A stretch of 64,000 bases of DNA from Mediterraneibacter faecis JCM 15917 (lineage in GTDB: Bacteria > Bacillota > Clostridia > Lachnospirales > Lachnospiraceae), in the NCBI GenBank assembly GCA_001312505.1, contig BBDW01000014.1:1-64000 (forward strand), written 5' to 3'. Of this stretch, positions 8,396 through 17,018 are shown piece by piece. A program made the translations under genes and the position numbers. Positions within the stretch are counted from its first letter, which is position 1; each line of letters starts with the position of its first letter. Under the pieces are notes generated by a model. That model searched no databases. It was not told where the DNA came from and saw only the letters and a program-made list of their open reading frames with translations.

Positions 8396-9536
8396 TAAGC
8401 TTTCTAAAGAGCTCTTTCAGATCCTCTACACTTGCATCTTTCGGATTACCCGGTGCACAAGCATCAGCGTGAGCAGACTCAGCGAGGAACTGCAGGTCTT
8501 CTTCTTTCAGAGCTTCCAGTTTTGTCGGGATTCCAACGTCAACAGAAAGTTTCTGAACAGCATCAACAGCAGCTTTTCTGTATTCTTCAACAGACATGTC
8601 GTCAACACCTTTAACGCCCAGTGCTCTTGCGATTTCACGGTATTTCTCACCTGTACAATCTGCATTGTATTCCATAACGATTGGAAGCATCATAGCACAT
8701 GCAACACCGTGTGGAGTATCGTATACAGCACCAAGTGTATGAGCCATAGAATGAGCGATTCCAAGACCTACATTAGAGAATCCCATTCCTGCGATATACT
8801 GTCCAAGAGCCATTCCTTCACGGCCTTCTTTTTCATTTGCAACAGCGCTTCTTAAAGATTTTCCAATGATCTCAATTGCTTTGATATGGAACATATCTGT
8901 CATTTCCCAAGCAGCTTTTGTTGTATATCCTTCAATTGCATGTGTCAGGGCATCCATACCTGTGGAAGCTGTAAGTCCCTTTGGCATAGAGGACATCATA
9001 TCCGGGTCAACAACTGCGATAACCGGCATGTCATGTGGGTCAACACAAACGAATTTTCTCTTTCTTTCAACATCTGTGATAACGTAGTTGATTGTAACCT
9101 CAGCAGCTGTTCCGGCTGTTGTTGGAACTGCGATGATCGGAACACAAGGTTTTGTTGTCGGTGCAACACCTTCAAGGCTTCTTACATCTTCAAATTCCGG
9201 GTTTGCGATGATGATACCGATTGCTTTGGAAGTATCCATAGAAGAACCACCACCGATTGCAACGATGTAATCTGCATCAGCTTTCTTGAATGCTTCTACT
9301 CCGTGCTGTACATTTTCGATTGTTGGGTTTGCTTTGATATCAGAATAAATTTCGTAAGCAAGTCCATTTTCATCAAGAATATCTGTTACTTTCTTTGTAA
9401 CTCCGAATTTGATCAGATCAGGGTCAGAACATACAAAAGCTTTCTTAAATGCTCTTGCTTTTGCTTCTGTAGCGATCTCTTTGATTGCGCCTGCTCCATG
9501 ATAAGATGTTTCATTTAACATAATTCTGTTTGCCAT
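8391..9536 (-). CDS. fucO: Iron-containing (group III) alcohol dehydrogenase, FucO-like
   Basis: A 381-residue NAD-dependent alcohol dehydrogenase, best matched to lactaldehyde reductase/1,2-propanediol oxidoreductase. The N-terminus (MANRIMLNETSYHGAGAI) is characteristic of FucO. The Rossmann-type GGGSSMDTSKAIG loop is near residue 97, PTTAGTAAEVT follows, and the metal ligands lie in DALTHAIEGY and GIAHSMAHTLGAVYDTPHG. FucO disposes of lactaldehyde from fucose or rhamnose breakdown. No fucose genes are nearby, so a more general aldehyde-reducing role is possible. The start has a GGAGAT site and a long AT-rich upstream region. Confidence 0.8.
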   Translation of the reverse strand: MANRIMLNETSYHGAGAIKEIATEAKARAFKKAFVCSDPDLIKFGVTKKVTDILDENGLAYEIYSDIKANPTIENVQHGVEAFKKADADYIVAIGGGSSMDTSKAIGIIIANPEFEDVRSLEGVAPTTKPCVPIIAVPTTAGTAAEVTINYVITDVERKRKFVCVDPHDMPVIAVVDPDMMSSMPKGLTASTGMDALTHAIEGYTTKAAWEMTDMFHIKAIEIIGKSLRSAVANEKEGREGMALGQYIAGMGFSNVGLGIAHSMAHTLGAVYDTPHGVACAMMLPIVMEYNADCTGEKYREIARALGVKGVDDMSVEEYRKAAVDAVQKLSVDVGIPTKLEALKEEDLQFLAESAHADACAPGNPKDASVEDLKELFRKLM

Positions 9537-9834
9537 GATTTTCGATCTCCTTTTTTAAAAACAGATTTTCGGGAAGCTTTAGAGATATTCCCGATGTACT
9601 ATGTCTTTATTTTAACAAGCGTAAATAAAAAAGAAAAGTTACAAAAGGTTGAAAATGTAACATTTTAAGCTTTTTTTGTGGAAAAGTTTTGAAAATTATA
9701 AAGGGTTTATTAAATTATTGTGAAACAAGCACAGAAAATAAAATCGAATACTAGACGAGATGAAGAGAAAGTTGTAAAATCTAATTATAGTTTTGAATCT
9801 GGAAACAGATCATTTACGGAAGGAGACAGGCATT
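9537..9834. promoter_or_regulatory. Divergent promoter region
   Basis: This AT-rich spacer of about 300 bases separates the minus-strand dehydrogenase and the plus-strand phasin-like gene. It includes GTTACAAAAGG...AATGTAAC, a loose inverted repeat near 9640-9662. No coding sequence or riboswitch was recognised. Confidence 0.4.
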
Positions 9835-10236
9835 ATGGAAAAATTAACAGACAACTTAAAGAAGGTAATACTGGCTGGAATCGGAGCGGTTGCTACAACT
9901 GCAGAGAAGTCAAAGGACGTTCTTGATGATATGGTAAAAAAAGGCGAGCTTACAGTGGAGCAGGGCAAGGTTCTGAATGAGGAACTCAAGCATAATCTGA
10001 AGCAGACAGTAAAGAACAATGTGAATGTGAAAGTCAAAGTCACTACACCGGAAGAGTTGAGCGAACTTCTCGACAAGATGACACCGGAGCAGTTAGAAGC
10101 ACTGAAGGCTCAGATCAAGGCGAAAGAGTCAACCGTAGATTCGGAAGCAGAAGAGGTAGATGCAGAAGATACAGCGGAAGATGTTGAAAATGTAGATGAT
10201 GCAGAAGTTGTTGAGGAAGAGACAAAAGAAGAGTAA
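9835..10236 (+). CDS. Phasin-like coiled-coil protein
   Basis: A 133-residue acidic, alanine/glutamate-rich helical protein. The N-terminus (LTDNLKKVILAGIGAVATT) and the KSKDVLDDMVKKGELTVEQGK segment resemble the phasin/PhaF-type family that Clostridia often place beside ABC1 kinases. The tail is almost all Glu, Asp, Ala and Val. I chose the ATG at 9835 for its AAGGAG site; an upstream in-frame ATG at 9793 has none. The gene lies directly ahead of the UbiB-like kinase, so the two may function together, possibly at the membrane. Polyester granule binding should not be assumed. Confidence 0.6.
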   Translation: MEKLTDNLKKVILAGIGAVATTAEKSKDVLDDMVKKGELTVEQGKVLNEELKHNLKQTVKNNVNVKVKVTTPEELSELLDKMTPEQLEALKAQIKAKESTVDSEAEEVDAEDTAEDVENVDDAEVVEEETKEE

Positions 10237-10239
10237 AAA

Positions 10240-10283
10240 TATTAGAGAAGCTGCCGAAAAGCGGCTTCTCTGCTTTCTCAAGA
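10240..10283 (+). terminator. Hairpin between phasin-like and ABC1 kinase genes
   Basis: AGAGAAGCTGCCG pairs with CGGCTTCTCT and is followed by the weak T tract GCTTTCTC. It may be a partial terminator or a processing site that lowers expression of the kinase gene. Confidence 0.5.
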
Positions 10284-10373
10284 AAGAAAAAAGTGACTAT
10301 TACTTTTGAACTATCAGCAAGGGATACTGAAGAAAAGAGGAACTCGTCACCGAGACAGCAGGAGAATACAGAT

Positions 10374-11957
10374 ATGAGTGAGAAAGAAAAGGGAACAAAT
10401 AATTCAAGATTTAGAGAGATTATTTCTGTACTTCGAAAACATAATATTACACGTGGACTTAGTCCGAAGAAACTTCGTTTGATCATGGAGGATCTTGGTC
10501 CGACTTTTGTGAAGATCGGACAGATCATGGCACTCCATTCTGACATTCTTCCAAAGGCCTATTGTGATGAATTGATGGAATTATGTACGGATGCAAGACC
10601 GATGCCCTTCGAGGAGGCAGTGTCTGTAATCGACGAGTCTTACGGACGCTCCTGGAAGAAAGTTTTTTCATCAATCGAAGAGACGCCAATCGGTTCTGCA
10701 TCAATTGCGCAGGTACATAGAGCAGTCTTAAAGTCAGGAGAAGAGGTTGTCGTTAAGATTCAGAGAAAAGGCATTTATGAGATGATGGCGCGGGACATTG
10801 AGTTTATCCGTAAAGCAATCAAGCTGATGCCGCCGATCAGTCTGAAAGGAATGGCTGATTTTGATCTTGTGCTTGACGAACTCTGGTCAGTGACAAGAGA
10901 TGAGATGAATTTCCTGACCGAAGCATCGAATATCGAAGAATTTGCCAGAAGAAATAAAGATGTCAATTTTGTTCAGACACCGGTTCTGTATCAGCAGTAT
11001 ACGACCGTTCATGTGCTGGTGATGGAATATATTGATGGTTGCGGTATTGATGAGAAGGATAAGCTGCTCGAAGATGGCTATGACCTGAAAGAAATTGGAA
11101 GCAAACTTGTAGATAACTATATTAAGCAAGTAATGGATGATGGGTTCTTCCACGCTGATCCGCATTCCGGAAATGTTAAGATCCGTGATGGAAAGATTGT
11201 CTGGATTGATATGGGTATGATGGGACGACTGACAGAGCATGACCGTGAGATGATCACGCTTGCGATCGAAGGCGTTGCACTGAATGATGTTGGTCTGATC
11301 CTAAAGGCGGTTCTTGGACTGGGTGAATTCAAAGAACGACCGGAGCAGAGAAAACTTTATGAAGACATTGAAGGATTGCTTTTGAAATACGGAAGTACCG
11401 ATATGGGCAAGATTAATGTGGCAGAGGTCATGACGGATCTGATGGAAGTCATGAAAGAAAATAAGATCATGATGCCACATGGACTGACGATGCTTGCCAG
11501 AGGACTTACGCATATGGAAGGTGTACTTTCCAATATCGCACCGGATATCAATATGGTGGAGATTGCCAGAGCAAGACTTGCTGCGGATTTTCTTCACAAT
11601 TTTAACTTTAAGAAGGAATTGAAGAACACAGGAAGAAGCCTTTTGAAATCTGTGCGGAAGATGATTGACCTTCCATCCATGACAACGGACTTAATGGATG
11701 AATTCATGAAAGGTCAGTCAAAAGTAAACCTGGATCTGCGTGTGTCAAAGGATCTGGCATTTCTTTTAAGACGACTTGTAAGGAATATTGTTATGGGTCT
11801 GTGGGTCATGGCACTTCTGATCAGTTCAAGTATTATCTGTACAACGGATATGACACCGAAGTTTATGGGAATCCCGGCACTTGGTGCGTTCGGATATCTG
11901 ATGGCAGTGGTGATTATGATCTATGTATTTGTGAAACATATTTTCTCGAGGAAGTAA
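10374..11957 (+). CDS. ABC1/UbiB-family atypical protein kinase-like protein
   Basis: About 527 residues. The UbiB signature is complete: an N-terminal KxGQ-type helix (FVKIGQIMALHSDILP), the alanine-rich loop IGSASIAQVHRAVLKSGEEV with its invariant lysine (VVVKIQRKG), VMEYIDGCGIDE, the catalytic GFFHADPHSGN and the metal-binding WIDMGMMGR. The C-terminus has two hydrophobic helices (about residues 470-520), so the protein is membrane-anchored. UbiB/COQ8 proteins are ATPases linked to isoprenoid-quinone or lipid handling; the role in Clostridia is unknown. I prefer the ATG at 10374 (CAGGAG site) to a GTG at 10293. Confidence 0.85.
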   Translation: MSEKEKGTNNSRFREIISVLRKHNITRGLSPKKLRLIMEDLGPTFVKIGQIMALHSDILPKAYCDELMELCTDARPMPFEEAVSVIDESYGRSWKKVFSSIEETPIGSASIAQVHRAVLKSGEEVVVKIQRKGIYEMMARDIEFIRKAIKLMPPISLKGMADFDLVLDELWSVTRDEMNFLTEASNIEEFARRNKDVNFVQTPVLYQQYTTVHVLVMEYIDGCGIDEKDKLLEDGYDLKEIGSKLVDNYIKQVMDDGFFHADPHSGNVKIRDGKIVWIDMGMMGRLTEHDREMITLAIEGVALNDVGLILKAVLGLGEFKERPEQRKLYEDIEGLLLKYGSTDMGKINVAEVMTDLMEVMKENKIMMPHGLTMLARGLTHMEGVLSNIAPDINMVEIARARLAADFLHNFNFKKELKNTGRSLLKSVRKMIDLPSMTTDLMDEFMKGQSKVNLDLRVSKDLAFLLRRLVRNIVMGLWVMALLISSSIICTTDMTPKFMGIPALGAFGYLMAVVIMIYVFVKHIFSRK

Positions 11958-11974
11958 AAAAGAATAGAAAGCAA

Positions 11975-12042
11975 AGGAAAAGAGAGATGAAATTTTCGTC
12001 TCTCTTTTTATATATTAGGAAAGTCCTTTCCTAATATATAAA
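11975..12042 (+). terminator. Double terminator
   Basis: AGAGATGAAATTTTCGTCTCT followed by TTTTTAT is a compact intrinsic terminator. Directly after it, TATATATTAGGAAAG and CTTTCCTAATATATA form a second perfect hairpin followed by an A run, which would read as a terminator on the minus strand. Confidence 0.75.
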
Positions 12043-12044
12043 AA

Positions 12045-12190
12045 ACGCTCCGCTCAGGATGCGCACTGCGGCGTACAAGGTAGGTGTCGCAAGCGGTCTA
12101 CGTTTCCACTTCGGTCCTTGCTAAACAAGCGCCACTGGCGCTTAGCAACGCCGCAGGCGCAAGAATGTGCCGAGGCACATTCTTTGTTCA
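12045..12190. repeat. GC-rich cluster of consecutive hairpins
   Basis: At least three perfect stem-loops follow one another: AAGCGCCA-C-TGGCGCTT (near 12127), CGCC-GCA-GGCG (near 12149) and AGAATGTGCC-GA-GGCACATTCT (near 12162). They follow a GC-rich stretch with ACTGCGGCG and CGCTCCGCTC. The base composition is far above the flanks. No reading frame is convincing. It is a candidate dispersed repeat or a structured transcript made from the minus strand. Confidence 0.55.
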
Positions 12191-12253
12191 TGAGAAAAAT
12201 ATATAAGTTTAAAACAGATAAATGAGAAAAGTTCTCAAATAATAAAAATCCAA

Positions 12254-12303
12254 TTGACTGTATAATAGACATCCTGTATACTTACGGAGTTAGTTAGACT
12301 AAC
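12254..12303 (+). promoter_or_regulatory. Promoter and palindromic operator of the flavoprotein locus
   Basis: TTGACT at 12254 and TATACT at 12277 are separated by 17 bases. A perfect palindrome, GTTAGT-TAG-ACTAAC, at 12289-12303 covers the expected start of transcription. Its layout resembles DtxR/IdeR-type metal-regulator boxes. A GTTAG-N6-CTAAC site lies before the wall-anchored flavoprotein gene (17555). Metal-responsive repression is an inference. Confidence 0.55.
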
Positions 12304-12336
12304 ATGAGTTAGAAAAGTATAACCAGGAGCGATTAC

Positions 12337-13420
12337 ATGAAATTAAAAAATATAAAATGTTTACTTGCAGTCTGTCTTTGTGCATCGGCCCTGTTGGTCG
12401 GATGCGGACAGAAGACAGCAGATAAATCCGAAACATCGTCAGAAAGTGCACAGAATCAGTCGAAGGATATTCAAGAAGCATCCAGAGATGTTTTTGCAAT
12501 GGATACCTATATGACAGTGACTGCGTATGGAGAAAATGCAGAGGTAGCTGTTGATGCGGCACAGGCAGAGATTGAGCGTCTGGACGCACTTTTATCGACA
12601 GGAGATGCAGACAGCGAGATCGCAAAACTGAACGCAGATGGAAGTGCAGAGCTTTCCGAAGATGCAGGTTATCTGACGGAACGCGCATTGGAACTTTATC
12701 AGAAGACAGATGGGGCGTTTGATATTGCGATTTATCCGGTGATGGAAGCATGGGGGATTCCCAACACAGAACTTTCAGGTTCCGTCACAGGACACATTGG
12801 ATCAGCTTCTTCCACTCACTGATGCGGGAAATATTTCTTATGACAAAGAAACGAAAAAGATATCTTTCGGTGTAGAAGGAATGAAAATCGATCTCGGAGG
12901 AATTGCAAAAGGATATACCTCATCCAGAATTATGGACATTTACAAAGACAATGGAATCACAAGTGGATTAGTGAATCTTGGCGGAAATGTGCAGGCACTC
13001 GGAACAAAGACGGATGGAACGAAATGGAAGATTGCAGTGCAGAGTCCCGATGACACAGAAGATTATCTGGGAATTCTGAGTGTTCAGGATAAGGCTGTTA
13101 TCACTTCAGGGGGATACGAACGGTATTTTGAACAGGATGGTGTGACGTATCATCACATCATTGACCCAAAGACCGGATACCCGGCAGAAAGTGGACTTGT
13201 CTCTGTAACAATTGTAAGTGAGGATGGAACACTGGCAGATGGACTGTCTACTTCACTTTTTATTATGGGAAAAGAGAAAGCGGCAGATTTCTGGAGAGAA
13301 CATAAGGATGATTTTGATGCAATCCTTATGAGTGATGATGGGACGCTATATGTAACAGAAGGCTGGAAAATGATTTTTCAACGGAGAGAACAGTTGAGAT
13401 CATTCGATAGAAAAGTGTAA
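12337..13420 (+). CDS. apbE: ApbE-family FAD:protein FMN transferase, lipoprotein (frameshifted as written)
   Basis: ApbE moves FMN from FAD onto a Thr or Ser of target proteins outside the membrane. The N-terminus is a lipoprotein signal ending in the lipobox LLVGCG (Cys about residue 23). The domain shows the DTYMTVTAYG start, GGIAKGYTSSRIMD, LVNLGGNVQALG, VTSGGYERYF-like and HHIIDPKTGYPA motifs, and the late DGLSTSLFIMG. The corrected length is about 360 residues. As written the frame breaks at 12751, where five G replace the four needed for AWGFPTQNFQVPSQ. It leads the operon, and at least three proteins encoded after it carry the ApbE target motif D[ST]xSGAT. Confidence 0.9.
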
Positions 13421-13444
13421 GACAGAGTAGATTTTGGAGGAAAA

Positions 13445-15229
13445 ATGGATTTAAAAGAAACAGGAAAGAAGCTGAAACCATTTGCACCGGTACTTTCGGT
13501 AGCAGTTGTGGCATCCTGTGTAGCAGGCACTCTGAGTGGATATCAGCCACCGGTTTATGCAGCGCAGGAGCAAACGAATTCTGTAAAAGAAGAGACTACA
13601 AAGTCAGAAGAGCAGGAGCAGGCGGTAAAAGGTTCTTTTGATCTGACGGATGGTGTTTATAAGGGAACTGGAACAGGTTATGTAGGAGAGATCACGGTTG
13701 CGGTTCAAATCAAAGACAAACAGATCGTTGCAATCGATATTCTGAGTTCTTCGGATGATGCGGCATTTTTTAAACGCGCACAGGCGGTGATCGATAAGAT
13801 CATCGAAGGACAGACATTGGAAGTTGATACTGTTTCAGGGGGGGCAACCTATAGTTCCCGGGGGGGAATCATCAGTGCGGTGAAGAATGCACTGACAGGA
13901 GAAAAAGACAGCGGAACAACAGGACAGTCACAGTCTGGTGGCGGAGCGGCAGCAGGAAGTTCTACTTCTGTCGCAACAGTGGAAGACCCGGCAGCATATA
14001 AGGACGGAACTTATTACGGAACAGGGACTGGATTTGGCGGAACACTGAAAGTAAAGGTTGAGATCAGTGGCGGAAAGATCATAGACATCCAGATTATGGA
14101 GAATCAAGATGGAAGCGAATACATTTCCAAAGCCTCTGCACTGATCAATGCGATCATCAGTAGTCAGAGCACCAATGTAGATACCGTGTCTGGAGCAACG
14201 TACAGTTCGGTTGGAATCATCCAGGCAGTAAGAGATGCATTAAGTCAGGCGGCAGTGAGTGGAAATGGAGCGACTTCGGATTCTTCAGAGACGAATGGCT
14301 CGAACAGTTCTTACAGTCAGGATCAGAGTACATCCACAACCGGAACAGTTCCATACAAAGAAGGAATCTATTATGGAACAGCGGAAGGATACAGTGGAGA
14401 TGTATCGGTAGCTGTGGTGATCCAGGAGCATACGATCAAAGCGATTTTAGTCACAGAGACATCAGATGATGAAGCATTTTTCAACCGCGCAATGGATGTA
14501 GTGAAAAATGTGCTTAAAAATCAGAATACAGATGTAGATACTGTATCTGGTGCAACTTACAGTTCTAAGGGACTTATCGGAGCAATCAAGAATGCTTTGA
14601 AACAGGCGGAGAAAGTAACGAATGGAGAATCCATTGAAGAGAAAGCAGATACAACGGAACTGGAAAATGCAGTCAAGTCAGCAGAAGCACTTGTGATGGA
14701 GGAGTATACGCAGAGTAGCTGGGCGGTTCTGAGTCTCCGACTGAATGATGCAAAAGAGCTGTTGGAAACAGCTGCGAATGAAACAGTGGAACAGCAGGCT
14801 GTTGACAAAGCGGTGGAGAATCTGAACCTTGCAGTTGCACAGCTTGAGAAAAAGAAGTCAGATCAAGAGGAAGAAGTGAAGACAAAATACATCGATGGAA
14901 CTTATGAGGTGAGTATACCGTGTAAACCGGATGAGGATGAAGATTTTACAGAGTATCAGCTTTCTATGAAGGTGACAATACGAAATGACAAAATTGTATC
15001 CATTACTGACGTGTCAGGAGATGGGGATGCAGCAAATGACAGCTATATCAAGAAGGCGGCAAATGGAACTTCAAGCAAAAAAGGTGTCGTTTCCCAGATT
15101 ATTACCAAAGGAATGCCGGAAGAAATTGATACGGTATCCAGAGCAACCTGTTCTTCGAATGCGATTATTGACGGATGCAAAAAGGCACTGGAAATGGCTT
15201 TAAGACCAGAAGAGACGGAGGCGCAGTAG
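13445..15229 (+). CDS. Exported multi-domain FMN-binding protein (four FMN_bind modules plus FIVAR-like helix)
   Basis: A 594-residue protein with an N-terminal signal segment (FAPVLSVAVVASCVAGTL). Three FMN_bind modules at about residues 60-155, 180-275 and 300-395 each open with a YKxGxYYGTGxG-like strand and end with the flavinylation motif DTVSGATYSS (codons near 13825, 14180 and 14537). A FIVAR-like helical linker follows, then a divergent fourth module ending DTVSRATCSS (15128), in which the SGAT glycine is replaced by Arg. Expansion of G runs in module 1 gives SGGATYSSRGG as written. The protein probably carries three, possibly four, covalent FMN groups attached by the adjacent ApbE, forming a flavin wire outside the membrane. 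Confidence 0.85.
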   Translation: MDLKETGKKLKPFAPVLSVAVVASCVAGTLSGYQPPVYAAQEQTNSVKEETTKSEEQEQAVKGSFDLTDGVYKGTGTGYVGEITVAVQIKDKQIVAIDILSSSDDAAFFKRAQAVIDKIIEGQTLEVDTVSGGATYSSRGGIISAVKNALTGEKDSGTTGQSQSGGGAAAGSSTSVATVEDPAAYKDGTYYGTGTGFGGTLKVKVEISGGKIIDIQIMENQDGSEYISKASALINAIISSQSTNVDTVSGATYSSVGIIQAVRDALSQAAVSGNGATSDSSETNGSNSSYSQDQSTSTTGTVPYKEGIYYGTAEGYSGDVSVAVVIQEHTIKAILVTETSDDEAFFNRAMDVVKNVLKNQNTDVDTVSGATYSSKGLIGAIKNALKQAEKVTNGESIEEKADTTELENAVKSAEALVMEEYTQSSWAVLSLRLNDAKELLETAANETVEQQAVDKAVENLNLAVAQLEKKKSDQEEEVKTKYIDGTYEVSIPCKPDEDEDFTEYQLSMKVTIRNDKIVSITDVSGDGDAANDSYIKKAANGTSSKKGVVSQIITKGMPEEIDTVSRATCSSNAIIDGCKKALEMALRPEETEAQ

Positions 15230-15230
15230 G

Positions 15231-15686
15231 ATGAAAGAGTTTATCGTAAGACTGTTTAGTCTGCTGGCAATCGTCGGTGTCCTTTTCGGATATAACGAAG
15301 TGTTGGATGTCCGTGCAAAGGATGAGGAAATCGCAAAACTGAATGCACAGTTGGAGGTACAGTCATCTGGTGCCAGCAGTGATTCTGAGTCAGGGAGTGA
15401 TTCAGGAGATGGAGCAGGATACAAGGATGGAACCTATACCGGAGAAGCGGATGGATTTGGCGGAACGGTTGCGGTAGAAGTTACTGTAAAAGATGGAAAG
15501 ATTGAAGCGGTAGAAGTGACTTCCGCCGAGAAGGAAGACAGTGCATATCTTGCAATGGCGGAAGATATCATTCCAAAGATCATAGAGGCGCAGAGTGCAG
15601 AAGTTGATACGATCAGCGGCGCAACGTTCAGTTCGACAGGAATTAAAAATGCAGCAGAACAGGCATTAGAACAGGCGGTAAAGTAG
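15231..15686 (+). CDS. Membrane-anchored single-module FMN-binding protein
   Basis: 151 residues with an N-terminal uncleaved membrane helix (LFSLLAIVGVLFGYNEVL), a serine/glycine-rich linker (about residues 45-65) and one FMN_bind domain ending in DTISGATFSSTGI (codons near 15605). The Thr of SGAT is the expected ApbE attachment site. The start follows the previous stop by one base, indicating tight co-translation. It resembles the RnfG/NqrC and PplA flavin carriers and probably passes electrons between the membrane ferredoxin encoded next and the larger exported flavoproteins (inference). Confidence 0.85.
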   Translation: MKEFIVRLFSLLAIVGVLFGYNEVLDVRAKDEEIAKLNAQLEVQSSGASSDSESGSDSGDGAGYKDGTYTGEADGFGGTVAVEVTVKDGKIEAVEVTSAEKEDSAYLAMAEDIIPKIIEAQSAEVDTISGATFSSTGIKNAAEQALEQAVK

Positions 15687-15687
15687 T

Positions 15688-16563
15688 TTGAAGAAGTTGA
15701 ATATACATAATTTGAAAGCAAAAGAAATTAAAAAATTGCATACTTGGCTTCGTGCCTTGATTCAGATCCTTTATTTTCTGTTTCTGCCATCTGTGTATAC
15801 AGCGGCATTTGCCGGCGTGAAATACATTTTTACACAGATAGGAGCAGGCGAGGTAATCGGGCTGACCTCTTTTGTAACGGTGCTTATAGTTCTCTGCGCG
15901 TATACGATTCTTTTCGGAAGATTCTTCTGTGGATTCGCATGTGCATTCGGAAGTCTTGGAGATGGAATTCATGCATTTTATATCTGGTGTTTTAAGAAGA
16001 AAAAGAAAAAGCCGGTGCTGCTTTCAGAAAAGATCACAGAGAAGTTAAGCTATTTGAAATATCTGGTGTTGACCGTAATCGCAGTACTTTGTTTTGCAGG
16101 AATATATGGAAAGGCAAAAGGGACAAGCCCGTGGGATGTTTTTTCTATGCTGCATGCAGGAAATTTCCATTTGCAGGGATATTTGCCGGGAGTGATATTA
16201 CTACTTCTTATTATTGTGGGGGGGATGTGTCTGGAAGAAAGATTTTTCTGTCGGAATCTGTGTCCGATGGGAGCAGTATTCTCATTGCTTCCGGTGCTTC
16301 CGTTCTTTGCATTGCACCGCGACAGAGAAAATTGCATCAAAGGCTGCAGCGGATGCACGAAGAAATGTCCATCCGGGATCGGACTCCCGGAAGACGGATC
16401 ACTCAAAGTCGAGGGAGATTGTTTCCAATGCCAGAAATGTATTGATACCTGTCCAAAGAAGCATATCCATACAGGAATCAAAGGTCTGAAGGGAAATGAA
16501 TTCTGGTTTACGATTCTTCGGGCAATTCTGTTACTTGTAATTATGATCTGGGCAGGAGTGTAA
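15688..16563 (+). CDS. NapH/NosR-like membrane polyferredoxin
   Basis: About 291 residues. Four or five membrane helices (for example FLFLPSVYTAAFAGV and VILLLLIIVG) enclose two Cys clusters on loops: FGRFFCGFACAFG near residue 80 and CRNLCPMG near residue 190, as in NapH/NosR/RdxA proteins. The C-terminal part has two 4Fe-4S ferredoxin motifs, CIKGCSGCTKKCP and CFQCQKCIDTCP. It should carry electrons from the cytoplasm into or across the membrane. A TTG start lies one base after the upstream gene. A seven-G run at 16218 adds a glycine. It is the likely electron entry point for the surrounding flavoproteins. Confidence 0.85.
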   Translation: MKKLNIHNLKAKEIKKLHTWLRALIQILYFLFLPSVYTAAFAGVKYIFTQIGAGEVIGLTSFVTVLIVLCAYTILFGRFFCGFACAFGSLGDGIHAFYIWCFKKKKKKPVLLSEKITEKLSYLKYLVLTVIAVLCFAGIYGKAKGTSPWDVFSMLHAGNFHLQGYLPGVILLLLIIVGGMCLEERFFCRNLCPMGAVFSLLPVLPFFALHRDRENCIKGCSGCTKKCPSGIGLPEDGSLKVEGDCFQCQKCIDTCPKKHIHTGIKGLKGNEFWFTILRAILLLVIMIWAGV

Positions 16564-16566
16564 TAG

Positions 16567-16989
16567 ATGAAGAAAAAAGATCTGTTTTTAGGAGGCGGAA
16601 TCCTCTTTGCGGCATGTGTACTGTTTCTTGTGATGAATCTGATGCAGTATGTACAGGCAAAGGAAAACGGACAAAAAGAAAATCAGGAAAAACAGGTTGT
16701 GATCAAGGTGGACGGAGAAGTTTACGGAAGATATGCTTTGGATGAAGACCAGGTGATCGAAGTGCAGGAAGGAGATTTTTACAACCGTATCCGGATTGAG
16801 GATGGAAAAGCTTACATGGAAGAGGCTGACTGTCCGGATGGATATTGCGAAGAGCAGGGGAAGATCAATAACCGGACACAGACCATTGTCTGCCTGCCTC
16901 ATAAGCTGGTTGTAGAAATAGAAGAAGTTGAGAATTCTGATGATTCTCAAAATGAAAAGGAACATTTACCGGATACAATTTCTAAATAA
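16567..16989 (+). CDS. NusG domain II-containing membrane protein (EetA-like)
   Basis: 140 residues: one N-terminal membrane helix (GGGILFAACVLFLVMNLM), a charged linker, and a small extracellular beta domain of the NusG-II type. The domain contains VVIKVDGEVYGRYALD, IRIEDGKAYMEEADCPDGYC and TIVCLPHKLVVEI. Two Cys pairs may form a disulfide or bind metal. In Listeria monocytogenes the flavin-based electron transfer locus pairs such a protein (EetA) with an EetB-type partner; the same pair occurs here with the next gene. The molecular role is unproven. Confidence 0.75.
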   Translation: MKKKDLFLGGGILFAACVLFLVMNLMQYVQAKENGQKENQEKQVVIKVDGEVYGRYALDEDQVIEVQEGDFYNRIRIEDGKAYMEEADCPDGYCEEQGKINNRTQTIVCLPHKLVVEIEEVENSDDSQNEKEHLPDTISK

Positions 16990-17018
16990 ATCAATTGTTC
17001 GACTGTAAAGGAGAATGT

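Noticed and set aside
8016-8400. Large palindrome as an insertion sequence with terminal repeats
   Set aside because: There is no transposase reading frame between the arms, only a loop of about 20 bases.
8240-9540. Long open frames on the plus strand opposite the FucO-like gene
   Set aside because: They are Cys- and Ser-rich mirror translations of a clear minus-strand enzyme gene, without ribosome sites.
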